NCBI GenBank assembly: GCA_049568075.1
Contig: CP144911.1
DNA: 64,000 nucleotides
Strand: one strand, 5' to 3'
DNA from: Gottfriedia sp049568075
GTDB lineage: Bacteria > Bacillota > Bacilli > Bacillales > Bacillaceae_G
The notes under the pieces were generated by a model. It saw only the letters and a program-made list of their open reading frames with translations, was not told the origin of the DNA and ran no database searches. The number at the start of each line of letters is the position of its first letter. Position 1 is the stretch's first letter. The translations under genes and the position numbers were made by a program. Below, piece by piece: positions 53,641 through 63,265 of the stretch.

Positions 53641-53808
53641 TTTGTAGACAAAGTTCTAAAAAATTGATTTTCAGACTGATTGAAGCGCTTGTCTTTCGAG
53701 GCGCGAAGCCTGATAAGGAGCGGAGTTACCCTAGACGGTAATGAGCATCGCTCAGCAGGCGAAGCAACGAAGAAAGCGAGCGTTTGTCAACAGTCTGAAA
53801 CACGCTTT
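53629..53808 (-). repeat. full-length structured inverted-repeat element with flanking direct repeats
   Basis: The element is about 160 bp (53641-53800). Its ends carry TTTCAGACTG and CAGTCTGAAA inverted repeats, and its body is GC-richer than its surroundings with nested hairpins (GCCTG/CAGGC enclosing TGAGC/GCTCA and GGTAA/TTACC). It is flanked by AAACACACTTT (53629-53639) and AAACACGCTTT (53798-53808), matching at ten of eleven. It carries no ORF, so it is MITE-like or a mobile RNA-coding repeat. Its outer end supplies the mupG-like stop codon. Confidence 0.75.
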
Positions 53809-54860
53809 AACTGAAACTTCTTACCCGCGCCAATATATTGTAATAATGATAGATCGTCTTCAATAATCTTTCCTATTACATTTACTTTCTCATCGCTTGG
53901 TAGATTAGTAAGTATAATTTGTAGCTCACCTCCATATCTGCCATATAATTCATTATCAATTGTCACGGATCCAACTGAGCGAGTAATTGTATTTACTGGC
54001 TTTAAACTATTCTTACCAAAGCTTCCATATAGTCTAGACTCCATAGATCGAAGACAATCGCGTGCGGGATCTTCTCGATTCGTATGAACTTGCTCTATAA
54101 TGGAAAGGATTTCTTCATCTTGTGAATACGATCTATATCTTAATTCAATAAAATCCTTTGTTTTTGAAAGAGCCTCCATCGTTTCTATTTTTATATTAAT
54201 ATCACCAACTAAAACTTTATCGATGTAACAGTTTTGAGTTAGATCTAAGTAAGCTTGTAGAGGGTTAGTTCCACGATGTTTTTCTAATGTAGGTAGTCCT
54301 TTAAAAAGTGGCCCTCTCATTTCATCATTTCCAGGAATAAATGCCATTGTAGAAATTCCAAAGCTTTTTAACCATTTGTTTTTTTCGATTAAATAAGATG
54401 TGGCTAATCCGGTTTCTGGACGGGGATAAAAATTATGCCAAGCTTCTACATTTTTAGTTTGTAATTCGCATTTAAGCAATTCGTCTAAAAATACAGGCGT
54501 AAGTGTACTTGCATTAAGTGCAATCTTCATTTTTTTAGAAAGGTCTGCTGTTTGTTTTTCATTTAATCCGTAATCTACTCTTAAACCAGTAACACCCCAA
54601 TTTTGTAATTCACCCACATTTGAGTAATCTAAGCCTAAATGTGTAAGTGATTTTGCAGAAATATCTGCCATAAGCTCCATTTCATTTTCCTTTGCCTCTG
54701 TACCAAGTGTTTGAAGTAGCTTTTTATAAGTTGAAGGGTCATCTTCTGGTATATGTAAAGAGGTAAATATTGAATGAAATCCATTCTTTTTTGCTATTTC
54801 GATATATTTTTTATTCTTCTCACTATTTTTTTCAGATAAATAGATTGATATACCTAGCAT
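53787..54860 (-). CDS. mupG: MupG-like TIM-barrel protein (DUF871)
   Basis: 357 residues from the ATG at 54860 (GGAAAGTGAG upstream). MLGISIYLSEKNSEKNKKYI opening, LMADISAKSL, VTGLRVDYGL, and NFYPRPETGL are DUF871 marks. The characterised B. subtilis MupG is a 6-phospho-N-acetylmuramidase in MurNAc recycling. Here it is alone, apart from an RpiR regulator three kilobases away. Its final codons V-S-D-C-stop lie inside the repeat element, so its C-terminus was changed by that insertion, possibly slightly extended or truncated. Confidence 0.78.
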   Translation of the reverse strand: MLGISIYLSEKNSEKNKKYIEIAKKNGFHSIFTSLHIPEDDPSTYKKLLQTLGTEAKENEMELMADISAKSLTHLGLDYSNVGELQNWGVTGLRVDYGLNEKQTADLSKKMKIALNASTLTPVFLDELLKCELQTKNVEAWHNFYPRPETGLATSYLIEKNKWLKSFGISTMAFIPGNDEMRGPLFKGLPTLEKHRGTNPLQAYLDLTQNCYIDKVLVGDINIKIETMEALSKTKDFIELRYRSYSQDEEILSIIEQVHTNREDPARDCLRSMESRLYGSFGKNSLKPVNTITRSVGSVTIDNELYGRYGGELQIILTNLPSDEKVNVIGKIIEDDLSLLQYIGAGKKFQLKRVSDC

Positions 54861-55029
54861 ACTCACTTTCCTTCTTCCTAATTAGATTTATACTATTTTG
54901 TTATCATTTTAAACTCTCGAAATAAAAAGTCAATATAACGAGTTATATACATGAAATTATATTTCGTATAAAAGAAATATATTATTAGTTTGTCTAATGG
55001 TTTCCTATTAATCACTTAAAAACAAAAAA

Positions 55030-55057
55030 AGAAAGACAACATTAAGTTGCCTTTCTT
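55030..55057 (-). terminator. terminator after the InhA-like gene
   Basis: GAAAGACAAC-attaa-GTTGCCTTTC (one mismatch or G-U), followed on the minus strand by TTTTTTTGTT. Confidence 0.85.
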
Positions 55058-55067
55058 AAGTTCATTA

Positions 55068-57446
55068 TTATTTATATACTACGATTGATCCAACTGATTT
55101 GTCAGTAGATTGACCATTAACTCGAACTTTTAAACCAAAGTGTCCGATGTTACGACCAGCATCTGGTAAGAATGCATTATTGTAGTCTTTGCTATCATTA
55201 AATAAAGAGATACCTTCTTGGCTTGGAGATTTTAGTTCTTCTCCTGTTTTATAAGCAATGTTATAGCCTGATGTCGGATTTAATCCGAAAGCTGCATCCG
55301 CTACATGGAAACGAGCACTTGCTTCAGCGCCATAGTTCCATAATAAATTAGTATCGTCGTGAGCATCAACAACACCTAAGAAACCATCACCTGGGTGAAT
55401 ACCTGTCCAGTTTTCAGTAAAGCTATCATCAACATACCATACTACTAAACCACCATCATAGCTTAATAGAGAGCCTCCGCGATTAATATGAGCTAAACCT
55501 TCGTCAGCACCTTTATGGTTACGCCATTCTAATAAGTAGTAATGATTTGAATATTTGTTACCATCAAACTTATTAAATCCTTTTAAAGTAAATGGAGAAG
55601 TTGCATTTTCAGCACCATCATCAACAATTGTTGCGCCATCTGCTACTACTTTAATATTATCTGCAAAGAATCCAACATTTGAAGTACCCCAGTCAGTTGC
55701 AGAACGTAAGCGAAGCTGAATTTTTTGGCCTTTATATGCTGATAAATCAAAGCTTTGAGCTTCCCATCCATTTGATTTTCCAGTGAAGCCAGGCATTGAA
55801 TTTAAGATAGTTGGATAACCTTCAGACACAACATCACTTCTAGTATGAGTGTTTCCTAATGATTTCCAAGTAGCTCCATTGTCAGTTGAAACTTGAACAA
55901 ATGCGAAATCCCATTGTTCTTCCATATCGTACCAAGCATCAAAAGTTAATGTTGCTGAAGCTTTTCCTGTTAAATCTACAGAAGTAACCATGCTATTATC
56001 CATTTCGTCTGCTTGTCCACCCCAATACTCATAAGTGCCAGCAGCTGGTTTATTAATAGGTGATACTTTTTTCGGTAAATTCACTTGAATTGCTTGGTTG
56101 TTTTGACCAAGTGGTGAATTTGCTTGATCTAATAAGAATTGAGTACCTTTTGTAGATACATCTTCCCAATTTACTACAGTTGGGTTAGTCCATTTTCCAC
56201 CTAAAGTTGATTGGAAATATGATTTTGCCCATGGAGAGAAACCTGTTGGCTCTGTTCCCGGAACCTTACCTGCCCAAGAACCAGCTGACATGATTGACCA
56301 ATATTCAACAGCTTCACCAGCACCAGAGTAAATTGTATCGTACTCATCTGGTAATCCTAAATCATGACCATATTCGTGTGCAAATACGCCTGTTGCACCA
56401 TCTTCTGGCATCATTGTGTAGTCATAGAAGCCAGGTAAACCTTTTCCAAGTCCATCTGGGTCAACGAATTTAGCAGAACGATGAGACCAAATTGCGTTGT
56501 CTCCTAGTGATCCACCGCCAGCTTCTTGTCCCATACCTGAGTGGATGATTTGAAGGTGATCAACTAAACCATCTGGCTCCCAGTAGTTACCGTCTCCATC
56601 TAAATCATGTGGATCTTCTAAATCGTACTCTTGTAAAGGAACTCCTGCAGCTTTTGCAGCAGCATAAGCATCAATTACTAATTGTTTTGATCCACCTGGT
56701 GTTACGTTATCATGTCCAGTTTTAGAATCTTTTCCGTAATATGCTGCAGTTCCTGGTACTTTTAACCAGCCATATGCTTTACCATCAACTGTATAAGTTC
56801 CACCAGATTGTTGTTCATAATATTGTTTTTGTGAAAGGAAAGTTTCTCCGTTTGGACCTTTCACACCATTTTTACCAAAAATCATATCTTCATAATGTTG
56901 TTGAGTAAAATCTGGGTACCAGTTGTCTGTTTCATTCTTCTTAATATTGTTATGAGGAAAATCAGAAAACTCTACCATTAATGTTAGAAGTTTACCCTTC
57001 TTTTGAATTCCTGGTGAAGCTGACTCTTGAACTGGATCAGGAGTACCTTTTAATTGACCATTTTTCTTACCGTTTCCGTGTAATAGGCCATTATTGAAGT
57101 CTTTAAATTCTCCGTGTTTAGCAGCATCTGCTTTTTTTACTTTGCTTGCAATTGGATCTTTTTCTGTTACTTGATCCGATTGACCTTTAACCGCTAAATA
57201 ACTTTGTAATGCAGCTTGTTTCTGTGCTTCTGAAGCATTAGCAGAAACCACACCACGTTTAATTAATGCATCTAATAACTTTTCGTCATTAACTAACGAT
57301 AAATCTAAAGTACTTTTTGAATGCTTAGCTAATGCACTATGTACTTTACTTAAGCTTTCAGATGATGCTGTTTTTAATGGAATTCCAGAAAATAAAGTTC
57401 CGGCAACCATTACTGATGCAAAACTAGTTACTACAAACTTGTTCAA
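55068..57446 (-). CDS. inhA: immune inhibitor A-type M6 metalloprotease
   Basis: 792 residues, the usual InhA size. Signal peptide 1-29 (KFVVTSFASVMVAGTLFSG), propeptide to about 120, then the zinc protease with HEYGHDLGLPDEYD (about 355), a MAM-like or beta-sandwich module (about 470-610) and a C-terminal beta region. InhA proteins are secreted and degrade host antimicrobial proteins and other substrates in the B. cereus group. GGGGGGC-type site and an ATG follow a stretch with a strong terminator upstream. Confidence 0.92.
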   Translation of the reverse strand: MNKFVVTSFASVMVAGTLFSGIPLKTASSESLSKVHSALAKHSKSTLDLSLVNDEKLLDALIKRGVVSANASEAQKQAALQSYLAVKGQSDQVTEKDPIASKVKKADAAKHGEFKDFNNGLLHGNGKKNGQLKGTPDPVQESASPGIQKKGKLLTLMVEFSDFPHNNIKKNETDNWYPDFTQQHYEDMIFGKNGVKGPNGETFLSQKQYYEQQSGGTYTVDGKAYGWLKVPGTAAYYGKDSKTGHDNVTPGGSKQLVIDAYAAAKAAGVPLQEYDLEDPHDLDGDGNYWEPDGLVDHLQIIHSGMGQEAGGGSLGDNAIWSHRSAKFVDPDGLGKGLPGFYDYTMMPEDGATGVFAHEYGHDLGLPDEYDTIYSGAGEAVEYWSIMSAGSWAGKVPGTEPTGFSPWAKSYFQSTLGGKWTNPTVVNWEDVSTKGTQFLLDQANSPLGQNNQAIQVNLPKKVSPINKPAAGTYEYWGGQADEMDNSMVTSVDLTGKASATLTFDAWYDMEEQWDFAFVQVSTDNGATWKSLGNTHTRSDVVSEGYPTILNSMPGFTGKSNGWEAQSFDLSAYKGQKIQLRLRSATDWGTSNVGFFADNIKVVADGATIVDDGAENATSPFTLKGFNKFDGNKYSNHYYLLEWRNHKGADEGLAHINRGGSLLSYDGGLVVWYVDDSFTENWTGIHPGDGFLGVVDAHDDTNLLWNYGAEASARFHVADAAFGLNPTSGYNIAYKTGEELKSPSQEGISLFNDSKDYNNAFLPDAGRNIGHFGLKVRVNGQSTDKSVGSIVVYK

Positions 57447-57580
57447 AATAAGCCCCCCTTAATAATTTTCAAAGTACATTTTAATAATATTCTAAAAATT
57501 CTATAAATCACAGAGGGTTTTTTTCATCAAATACTAACAAATTTCGCATTAATTTTATAAAAAATTTACTTTTTAATATA

Positions 57581-57607
57581 AAAAACTGACGAAATTCGTC
57601 AGTTTTT
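57581..57607 (-). terminator. hairpin terminator downstream of short ORFs
   Basis: AAAAACTGACGAA-attcg-like inverted repeat: AAAAACTGACGAA with TTCGTCAGTTTTT, then TTATA on the minus strand. It separates the short ORFs from inhA. Confidence 0.8.
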
Positions 57608-57679
57608 ATAAGTTGCTTTTTCGACATTACATACTTTAGCCTTATATTCTTCTATTAATCTATTTTTTGGAATTAGCAC
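57599..57679 (-). CDS. possible short peptide, 26 residues
   Basis: A GTG-initiated frame encodes VLIPKNRLIEEYKAKVCNVE and six more residues, ending at the start of the hairpin at 57607. It has natural-looking codon use but no convincing ribosome binding site, so it may be the 3' part of a broken gene whose start is the ORF at 57775. Confidence 0.25.
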   Translation of the reverse strand: MLIPKNRLIEEYKAKVCNVEKATYKN

Positions 57680-57739
57680 TTTAGAATTATTAAAATCACA
57701 TTAAAAATAAATTTAATAATGTAATACATGTAATTGTAA

Positions 57740-57775
57740 CTAGTTATATAAATTTCCCTCTTCAAATTTTGACAT
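57740..57775 (-). CDS. possible short peptide, 11 residues
   Basis: AAGAGGAGGG lies six bases before the ATG, the strongest ribosome binding site in the region, but the frame MSKFEEGNLYN stops after 11 codons. It is either a leader peptide or the beginning of a frameshifted small gene ending at 57599. Confidence 0.25.
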   Translation of the reverse strand: MSKFEEGNLYN

Positions 57776-57801
57776 TTTTTCCCTCCTCTTAACTAAAAAA
57801 A

Positions 57802-57835
57802 AAGATAAGCCATAAACATACCTTTGCTCATCTTC
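57802..57835 (-). terminator. terminator after the RpiR regulator
   Basis: Minus strand AAGATGAGC-aaaggtatgtttatg-GCTTATCTT followed by TTTTTTTAG. Confidence 0.85.
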
Positions 57836-57858
57836 CTTTACTTATAAGTTAATTTTGA

Positions 57859-58713
57859 TTACCTTCTTAATTTGCCTGCCTCTTCACTATACTCCTGAAG
57901 CCTACTAGATACTTTATTACCGATTCGGTTAAAGCATATGACATATAATGAATCGATTATATTTTGTTGTGCCATTTTAGAAGCTATACTTCCAATTCGA
58001 ATATCTTGTTCCATGTCAGGTGTACAAAGTTTGATATCAGCTTCCTTAAATAACGGAGACTTGCCAAGCTTAGTAATCGCAATGATCGTTGCTCCCTTTT
58101 TCTTAGCAAAACGAGCAAGCTCTAATACATCCTTTGTTTTCCCTGAATTAGAAACGGCAACAAAAATATCGCCTTCTTCCATATGACCTACTAAAGTAAT
58201 TACCATATGGAAGTCAGGAGACATAATGGCATGATAGCCAATTTTCCCAAATTTATATGCTCCGTCCATAGCTGATACAGCTGAGCCGCCAACTCCATAA
58301 AATATAATCTTCTTAGCTTTTACAATTTCATCAGTTGCTTTTTCTAATTCTCTTTTATCTAAAGTTGATACCGTAGCTTCAATAGCGGCTTTATTTACAT
58401 AAGTTACTTTATTAAATAAATCATATGGTGTGTCCTTTTTATCCATTACAGAAAAATCATTAATATTCATTTCAGCTACAGTCAAATCTCGAACTAATGC
58501 TATTTTAAAGGCTTTAAAACTACCGATTCCTATTGTTTTACAAAATCGAACAACACTTGCTTCACTAGCTCCAGTATTGTTAGAAATATCTTTAGTCGTT
58601 AAGTTGGGGACAATTTCAGCATGCTCCATTATATATACAGCGATTTTCTTTTCAGCTTGCGTAAAGCGATCCATATAATTTTCAATTTTTGATAAGATTG
58701 TTAAATGTTTCAT
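57859..58713 (-). CDS. RpiR/MurR-family transcriptional regulator
   Basis: 284 residues. N-terminal HTH_6 domain (MDRFTQAEKKIAVYIMEHAEIV then NTGASEASVVRFCKTIG), then a sugar-isomerase (SIS) domain with KIIFYGVGGSAVSAMDGAYKFGKIG and VSNSGKTKDVLELARFAKKKGATIIAIT, the usual phospho-sugar binding loop. It likely senses a sugar phosphate, perhaps MurNAc-6P given mupG nearby, but the two are three kilobases apart with inhA between. Target genes unknown. Confidence 0.85.
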   Translation of the reverse strand: MKHLTILSKIENYMDRFTQAEKKIAVYIMEHAEIVPNLTTKDISNNTGASEASVVRFCKTIGIGSFKAFKIALVRDLTVAEMNINDFSVMDKKDTPYDLFNKVTYVNKAAIEATVSTLDKRELEKATDEIVKAKKIIFYGVGGSAVSAMDGAYKFGKIGYHAIMSPDFHMVITLVGHMEEGDIFVAVSNSGKTKDVLELARFAKKKGATIIAITKLGKSPLFKEADIKLCTPDMEQDIRIGSIASKMAQQNIIDSLYVICFNRIGNKVSSRLQEYSEEAGKLRR

Positions 58714-58851
58714 TTACTAAACACCTTTCTGCTAAAAAACATACAAAATACTATTATTCTCTATTATGAACCAAATGGTTAGAAAATCATATTAATAACG
58801 AAATTAAAATTGTTTTTTAGTTCTTTCTACATTTAAAAATTGGTTAAAAAT

Positions 58852-58885
58852 AAAAAGTGTAGGAAAAAATATTCCCTACACTTTT
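58852..58885 (-). terminator. terminator after the second subtilase
   Basis: AAAAGTGTAGG-gaatatttttt-CCTACACTTTT with a T-rich minus-strand tail, 14 bases after the stop codon. Confidence 0.9.
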
Positions 58886-58898
58886 ACTTTTTGATGAT

Positions 58899-61800
58899 TT
58901 ATTGTTGTACTGTAATTGTTTGTGGTGTTACGGATACTTTAAAACCATCTTTACTAGATACATCCGCAGATATTGTATACGTACCATTTGGAACAGTTGC
59001 TTCTGGAGTCCATTTTAAGTGGATTTCATTTTTATCTTGTACATCCATTGAATCAACTACATTACCTTTCGAATCCTTAATATAAATTTTCCAATTTACA
59101 TTATTATTTGCAAAGGCATTGATTCCTGCAGGTGTTTTTGCATTTACATTTTTATTTGGATATACACTGAAGTAACTAACAAGCATTCCCTCGTTAATAT
59201 AATAAGGATCTCCCCAAACTGTATAACTTTGGTTTAGTGCATAGTCTGCTCCTAATACTACGACACTCTTTGGCTCTTCTTTTACTAGAGTAGATGTTGC
59301 TCCTTGTGGTAGTGACTTATATTTACCGTTATACCAAACGATTGCACCATTATAACCACTTCCAACATCATCCGCTTTGAATGAGATTTCGTATTGGCCA
59401 TCTTTAGGTGTTACTTTTATATCCGAAACGACTGGAGCAACTGAGTCAATATGCAATGGAAGTTTTACGATTTGCGGCTTTGCACCATTATAATCAAGCG
59501 TTGTTTTGATTACATAGTTATAAACGCCGTCCTTCACGACTTGTCCATTTTGATCTTTTAAATCCCAACCATATCCAGTATTCAAATAGTCTCTATAAGA
59601 CATAATGTTTTTACGGAATTTCCATGGCTTACCAGTATATTCACTAAAATCACCTAAGTATTGAAGTAATTCACCTTTATCATTTTCTACGTACATTTCT
59701 GTTTTAGCTAAGTTACGAAGCACTGTAAATGATGGGTATACTTCCTTCAATGGAGTATTTGGTGACATTACAATACGATCCATATTAAATCTTCCTGTGT
59801 ATGGATCATAACCTAATGGGAATACCCCTTCTGCTCCTATTTCATCATTCCAAAGTGTAGTATAACCTAAGAATGCATCTTTCTCATATGCTGCTGGATC
59901 AATGTTTTGTGGTTGATCCCATTTGCCATAATAGCCCATGTAAGGAACTGACAACGGTACTGCTGAATCGCTATTTTGTCCTGAAGGAACTAAACGTACG
60001 TATCCCTCAACAAAAGAACCATCTTTTAAGCTTGATGGAAGTTGAATCTGAACATCAAGATTTTTTTCTTGTCCTGGTTTAATTTTTAATGTCTTTCCTT
60101 CTGTGCTTGTTACTTTTTCACCATTTACAGTTGCAGTAGCCCCTTGGATACGCTCACTTTTTAATGTTAAATATTCTTTTGAATCTAACTTTCCATCACT
60201 GTCTAAGTCAAATTCTTTTGTTTCTCTGCCATCTGTAAATACATCTACATATACTTCATATTCTAAATCTTTTACATTTAGATTTTGAAGAGCTTCTGCA
60301 TTTAATTTGAAGTGAATATTATTGTTCACTTCTTTTAGTGCCACAGCTCCAGCTTGTTCTAGCGGAGTTTTCTCCCTTGTCACAAGTACAGGCGTTTTAA
60401 TTGCATTTTGAATTTGCATTAAACCAGATCCTTGAATACGTGGAGAATACGGAACTTCATTATTCGTACTAGGATCCTGTACTAGTTTAGAAGTGTTCAT
60501 TAAAGCAATTTTTGCTTTTAAAGCTGTACTCTCTGAATGTTTTAATCCTTTTTCATAAAGCGATTGTAAAACTAATGCTGAACCACCAGCAACATGTGGA
60601 GATGCCATTGATGTACCGCTCATAACCTCATAGCCATTCCCAAGTACAGTTGAGTAGATATTACCTCCTGGTGCAGAAATTTCAGGTTTAAAATCTAATG
60701 TATGTGGAGCCCCATATGAAGAAAAATATGACATCGTATTCTTATCAGGGTTATCAACATATACCCCTTTAGATGGTTTCATTTTTACAACATATCCACT
60801 TTTTAACTTAGAAATTAATGCATTGCCTATCTCTTTACTTGTAGTAGCTGCTTGTACATTAAAATAAGGACTCCAATAAACTAATGGATAGTCAATATCA
60901 CCAGCAGCAGGAACAAGAATTACCGCTTTTGCGTTCTTCTTCTTCGCTTCTGATTGAATATAAGAGTAGGTAGCATACCTTTGATTTGGTTTTGCTACTA
61001 CAATTTTACCAGTTAAATCAGGAAGATTTTTAAAATCGGCAGTTTTACCTTCTCCTACATAAACCAATTCATAAGATTCAAGCGGTGATAATACTTTTGA
61101 TAGATTAAAGTTATATTGTGATTGATCTTGGTATGGAAGTTGCAATCCATTTTCTTCTTTTAAAGTACTCATATGTATACTTGAATTTTCATATGAAGCC
61201 ACAGATAACGCAAAAGGACTAACTCCTGGTTCCCCAACTGTACCAATATCCGGATTTTCAGCATATGGTTTTAAAGAAGATTGTAGCAAATTATTTTGTG
61301 TACTATAAGCAGAGTTTCCACCCGCTACAACTACAAGCGTACCTTGCTCAGTCGCTTCACGGATCACTTTTTGAATCGGATCATCTACTTCACTAACAAA
61401 TTCTGAATCAGTTCCTAAACTCATATTAATGACATCTGCTCCCATTGTTACTGCATGCTCAATACCTGCAATGATATCGTCTTCATACGCCCCATTTGCT
61501 GTATCAGAGAATACTTTTTCTGCTAGTAACTGTACGCCCGGAGCAATACCTTCTACCCCATCATTTGCATCATCACCGTTTGCACCAATTGTACCTGATA
61601 CGTGCATGCCATGTTCATTTCCTGAACCATGTGGAATCACATCTGTATCATGATCCGCCCAGTCATATCCAGTTGGAACTTTGTCACTATACCAAACTTC
61701 TCCTACACTTGTTTCAGCTAGTTTACTTTTAATGTTTTCTTGATTCCATTTTTCTTTTGCTTTGCCTTTTTCAGTGATTGTCATATCTTTATGCGTATAG

Positions 61801-62405
61801 TCAATACCTGTATCGACTACCGCTACTAATAATCCCTCACCTTGATATCCGTAACTTTGCCAAACTTTTTGAGCTTGTACTAATTCTTTACTTGCTCCCA
61901 TTGAAGGTTGGAACTTTCTTGCAATATGTACATTCGTTACGCCTGGTGTTTGTTGAATATCTTTTAAGTTACGAAATTCTGTCTCCAAACTAAAACCATT
62001 AAACCCTTCATAGAAGCGTTGATTTATTTTAGGTACAGATCTTTCCTTTGATATCTTTGAGATGACTTGATCTTGCTTTTCTTTAAAACGTGCTTTTTTA
62101 GTTTGAGTAGAATCATCAGAAGTTGTTGGTTGTTCGACCTCAACGATTACACGTACTTTTTCATTTGGTTTATAAGCATGAGCTTCATTCAAATCTTTAT
62201 AGCCAAATGGGTCTACAGCTTTTTCGCCAGTTTGTTTTTGTTCATCAGCAAAAATCTTTTGACCCTGCTTTGTAATCTCATCTAAACTTGGAGCCGGCAC
62301 CTGATTTTCATTTGTTCCTTCAGCAAATCCAGTTGATGTAAATAACATTGAAGCTAAAGTTGTCGTTGCAAGGACTTTGTAAGGAAAGCTTTTTCTCTTT
62401 TTCAT
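58899..62405 (-). CDS. secreted S8 subtilase with PA and Fn3-like domains
   Basis: 1168 residues. Signal peptide 1-28 (KVLATTTLASMLFTSTGFAEG), propeptide to about 170, catalytic Asp in VAVVDTGIDYTH (about 197), His in EHGMHVSGTIG (about 267), Ser in MSGTSMASPHVAGGSALVL (about 598). A protease-associated insert lies around 420-540. Beyond about 680 come beta-sandwich modules similar to C5a peptidase/lactocepin Fn3_5 and an Ig-like end. GAGGAGATTAG precedes the ATG. Not obviously regulated by the element shared by the other subtilase. Confidence 0.88.
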   Translation of the reverse strand: MKKRKSFPYKVLATTTLASMLFTSTGFAEGTNENQVPAPSLDEITKQGQKIFADEQKQTGEKAVDPFGYKDLNEAHAYKPNEKVRVIVEVEQPTTSDDSTQTKKARFKEKQDQVISKISKERSVPKINQRFYEGFNGFSLETEFRNLKDIQQTPGVTNVHIARKFQPSMGASKELVQAQKVWQSYGYQGEGLLVAVVDTGIDYTHKDMTITEKGKAKEKWNQENIKSKLAETSVGEVWYSDKVPTGYDWADHDTDVIPHGSGNEHGMHVSGTIGANGDDANDGVEGIAPGVQLLAEKVFSDTANGAYEDDIIAGIEHAVTMGADVINMSLGTDSEFVSEVDDPIQKVIREATEQGTLVVVAGGNSAYSTQNNLLQSSLKPYAENPDIGTVGEPGVSPFALSVASYENSSIHMSTLKEENGLQLPYQDQSQYNFNLSKVLSPLESYELVYVGEGKTADFKNLPDLTGKIVVAKPNQRYATYSYIQSEAKKKNAKAVILVPAAGDIDYPLVYWSPYFNVQAATTSKEIGNALISKLKSGYVVKMKPSKGVYVDNPDKNTMSYFSSYGAPHTLDFKPEISAPGGNIYSTVLGNGYEVMSGTSMASPHVAGGSALVLQSLYEKGLKHSESTALKAKIALMNTSKLVQDPSTNNEVPYSPRIQGSGLMQIQNAIKTPVLVTREKTPLEQAGAVALKEVNNNIHFKLNAEALQNLNVKDLEYEVYVDVFTDGRETKEFDLDSDGKLDSKEYLTLKSERIQGATATVNGEKVTSTEGKTLKIKPGQEKNLDVQIQLPSSLKDGSFVEGYVRLVPSGQNSDSAVPLSVPYMGYYGKWDQPQNIDPAAYEKDAFLGYTTLWNDEIGAEGVFPLGYDPYTGRFNMDRIVMSPNTPLKEVYPSFTVLRNLAKTEMYVENDKGELLQYLGDFSEYTGKPWKFRKNIMSYRDYLNTGYGWDLKDQNGQVVKDGVYNYVIKTTLDYNGAKPQIVKLPLHIDSVAPVVSDIKVTPKDGQYEISFKADDVGSGYNGAIVWYNGKYKSLPQGATSTLVKEEPKSVVVLGADYALNQSYTVWGDPYYINEGMLVSYFSVYPNKNVNAKTPAGINAFANNNVNWKIYIKDSKGNVVDSMDVQDKNEIHLKWTPEATVPNGTYTISADVSSKDGFKVSVTPQTITVQQ

Positions 62406-62950
62406 CTCTAATCTCCTCTACAGTAAACTTTAATGTTTTTAAATCTATTAAAATATAAATAGATACAAACCAAACTGACCCAATAAATTGCTAATGCTTT
62501 ATTAATAAATTTGATACTATACTAATTTTAAATTCGTTAACTCTATAATCATAATGGGTTATTCAACCGGACTTTTGGCTTATTCAGTTTGGAGTAAACT
62601 TAAAGAATTTAAGTAGAAAAAAAGAGGTTTTTGACATATTCAGTCGAGGAAATTCGAAAAAAATTCATAAACTCGGGAAAATTACATTAATAGGTTGAGA
62701 CATTTTAGGGTTATATTTGTTTATATTAAATAAAAGATGCAATTTATTATTTTCAATCGAAGTCTCTTCTTTTTTAAATAGGTAAAAATATGGTATTAGA
62801 AGTGGTCAGAATAATCTGTCTTTACCATCTTTACGACAAATTTCTACTTATTTTCCCCCTGAACATTGGCAGTGTTGGTGAGTTAGTCTAAAATGGAGCG
62901 GTTTTTTGTAAAAATTGTTTTTTAGCTTAATAATGAAGTTAGTTCTGCTA
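62406..62950. other. upstream region of the second subtilase
   Basis: About 545 AT-rich bases without a supported ORF. It must hold the protease promoter; nothing resembling the block at 39.36 kb was seen. Confidence 0.5.
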
Positions 62951-63080
62951 TTTTAATTGCGATTATAAGAATTTAATTGCCATTTCCCTTTTTTAATTGC
63001 GATTCATAGATTTTAATTGCTGTTTCCCATTTTTAATTGCGATTCATAGATTTTAATTGCGATTCTCCATTTTTAAATGC
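62951..63080 (+). repeat. seven-unit array of the 20-bp TTTTAATTGC repeat
   Basis: TTTTAATTGC (one unit ATTTAATTGC, the last TTTTAAATGC) starts at 62951, 62971, 62991, 63011, 63031, 63051 and 63071, exactly 20 bases apart. The second halves alternate between GATTCATAGA-like and CATTTCCC-like, so the true duplication unit may be 40 bp. Confidence 0.9.
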
Positions 63081-63265
63081 CCCCTGGGGATTAATACGAT
63101 TTTTCATCTAAAATTACAACTCCACTATTAATTCATCCCGCCTCGAATAAAAATCAGAATTTTTCATACAATTCCCAAATTTTAGTTTGTTAAATTACCT
63201 TTTTTTGGATAGAATGGATTTGTAGGCTTTTAAAGTCTTAATACATAACATTAGGAGTGAAAAAA

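Larger units (their letters stand above)
57447..57801. other. intergenic region with short peptide ORFs
   Basis: Between the InhA start and the RpiR terminator. It holds a hairpin at 57581-57607 and two short minus-strand ORFs (see separate entries). No longer gene is supported. Confidence 0.5.

Noticed and set aside
62951..63080. 20-bp array as a CRISPR or iteron origin
   Set aside because: Unit is too short for CRISPR with no unique spacers; no replication initiator gene or origin features are near.
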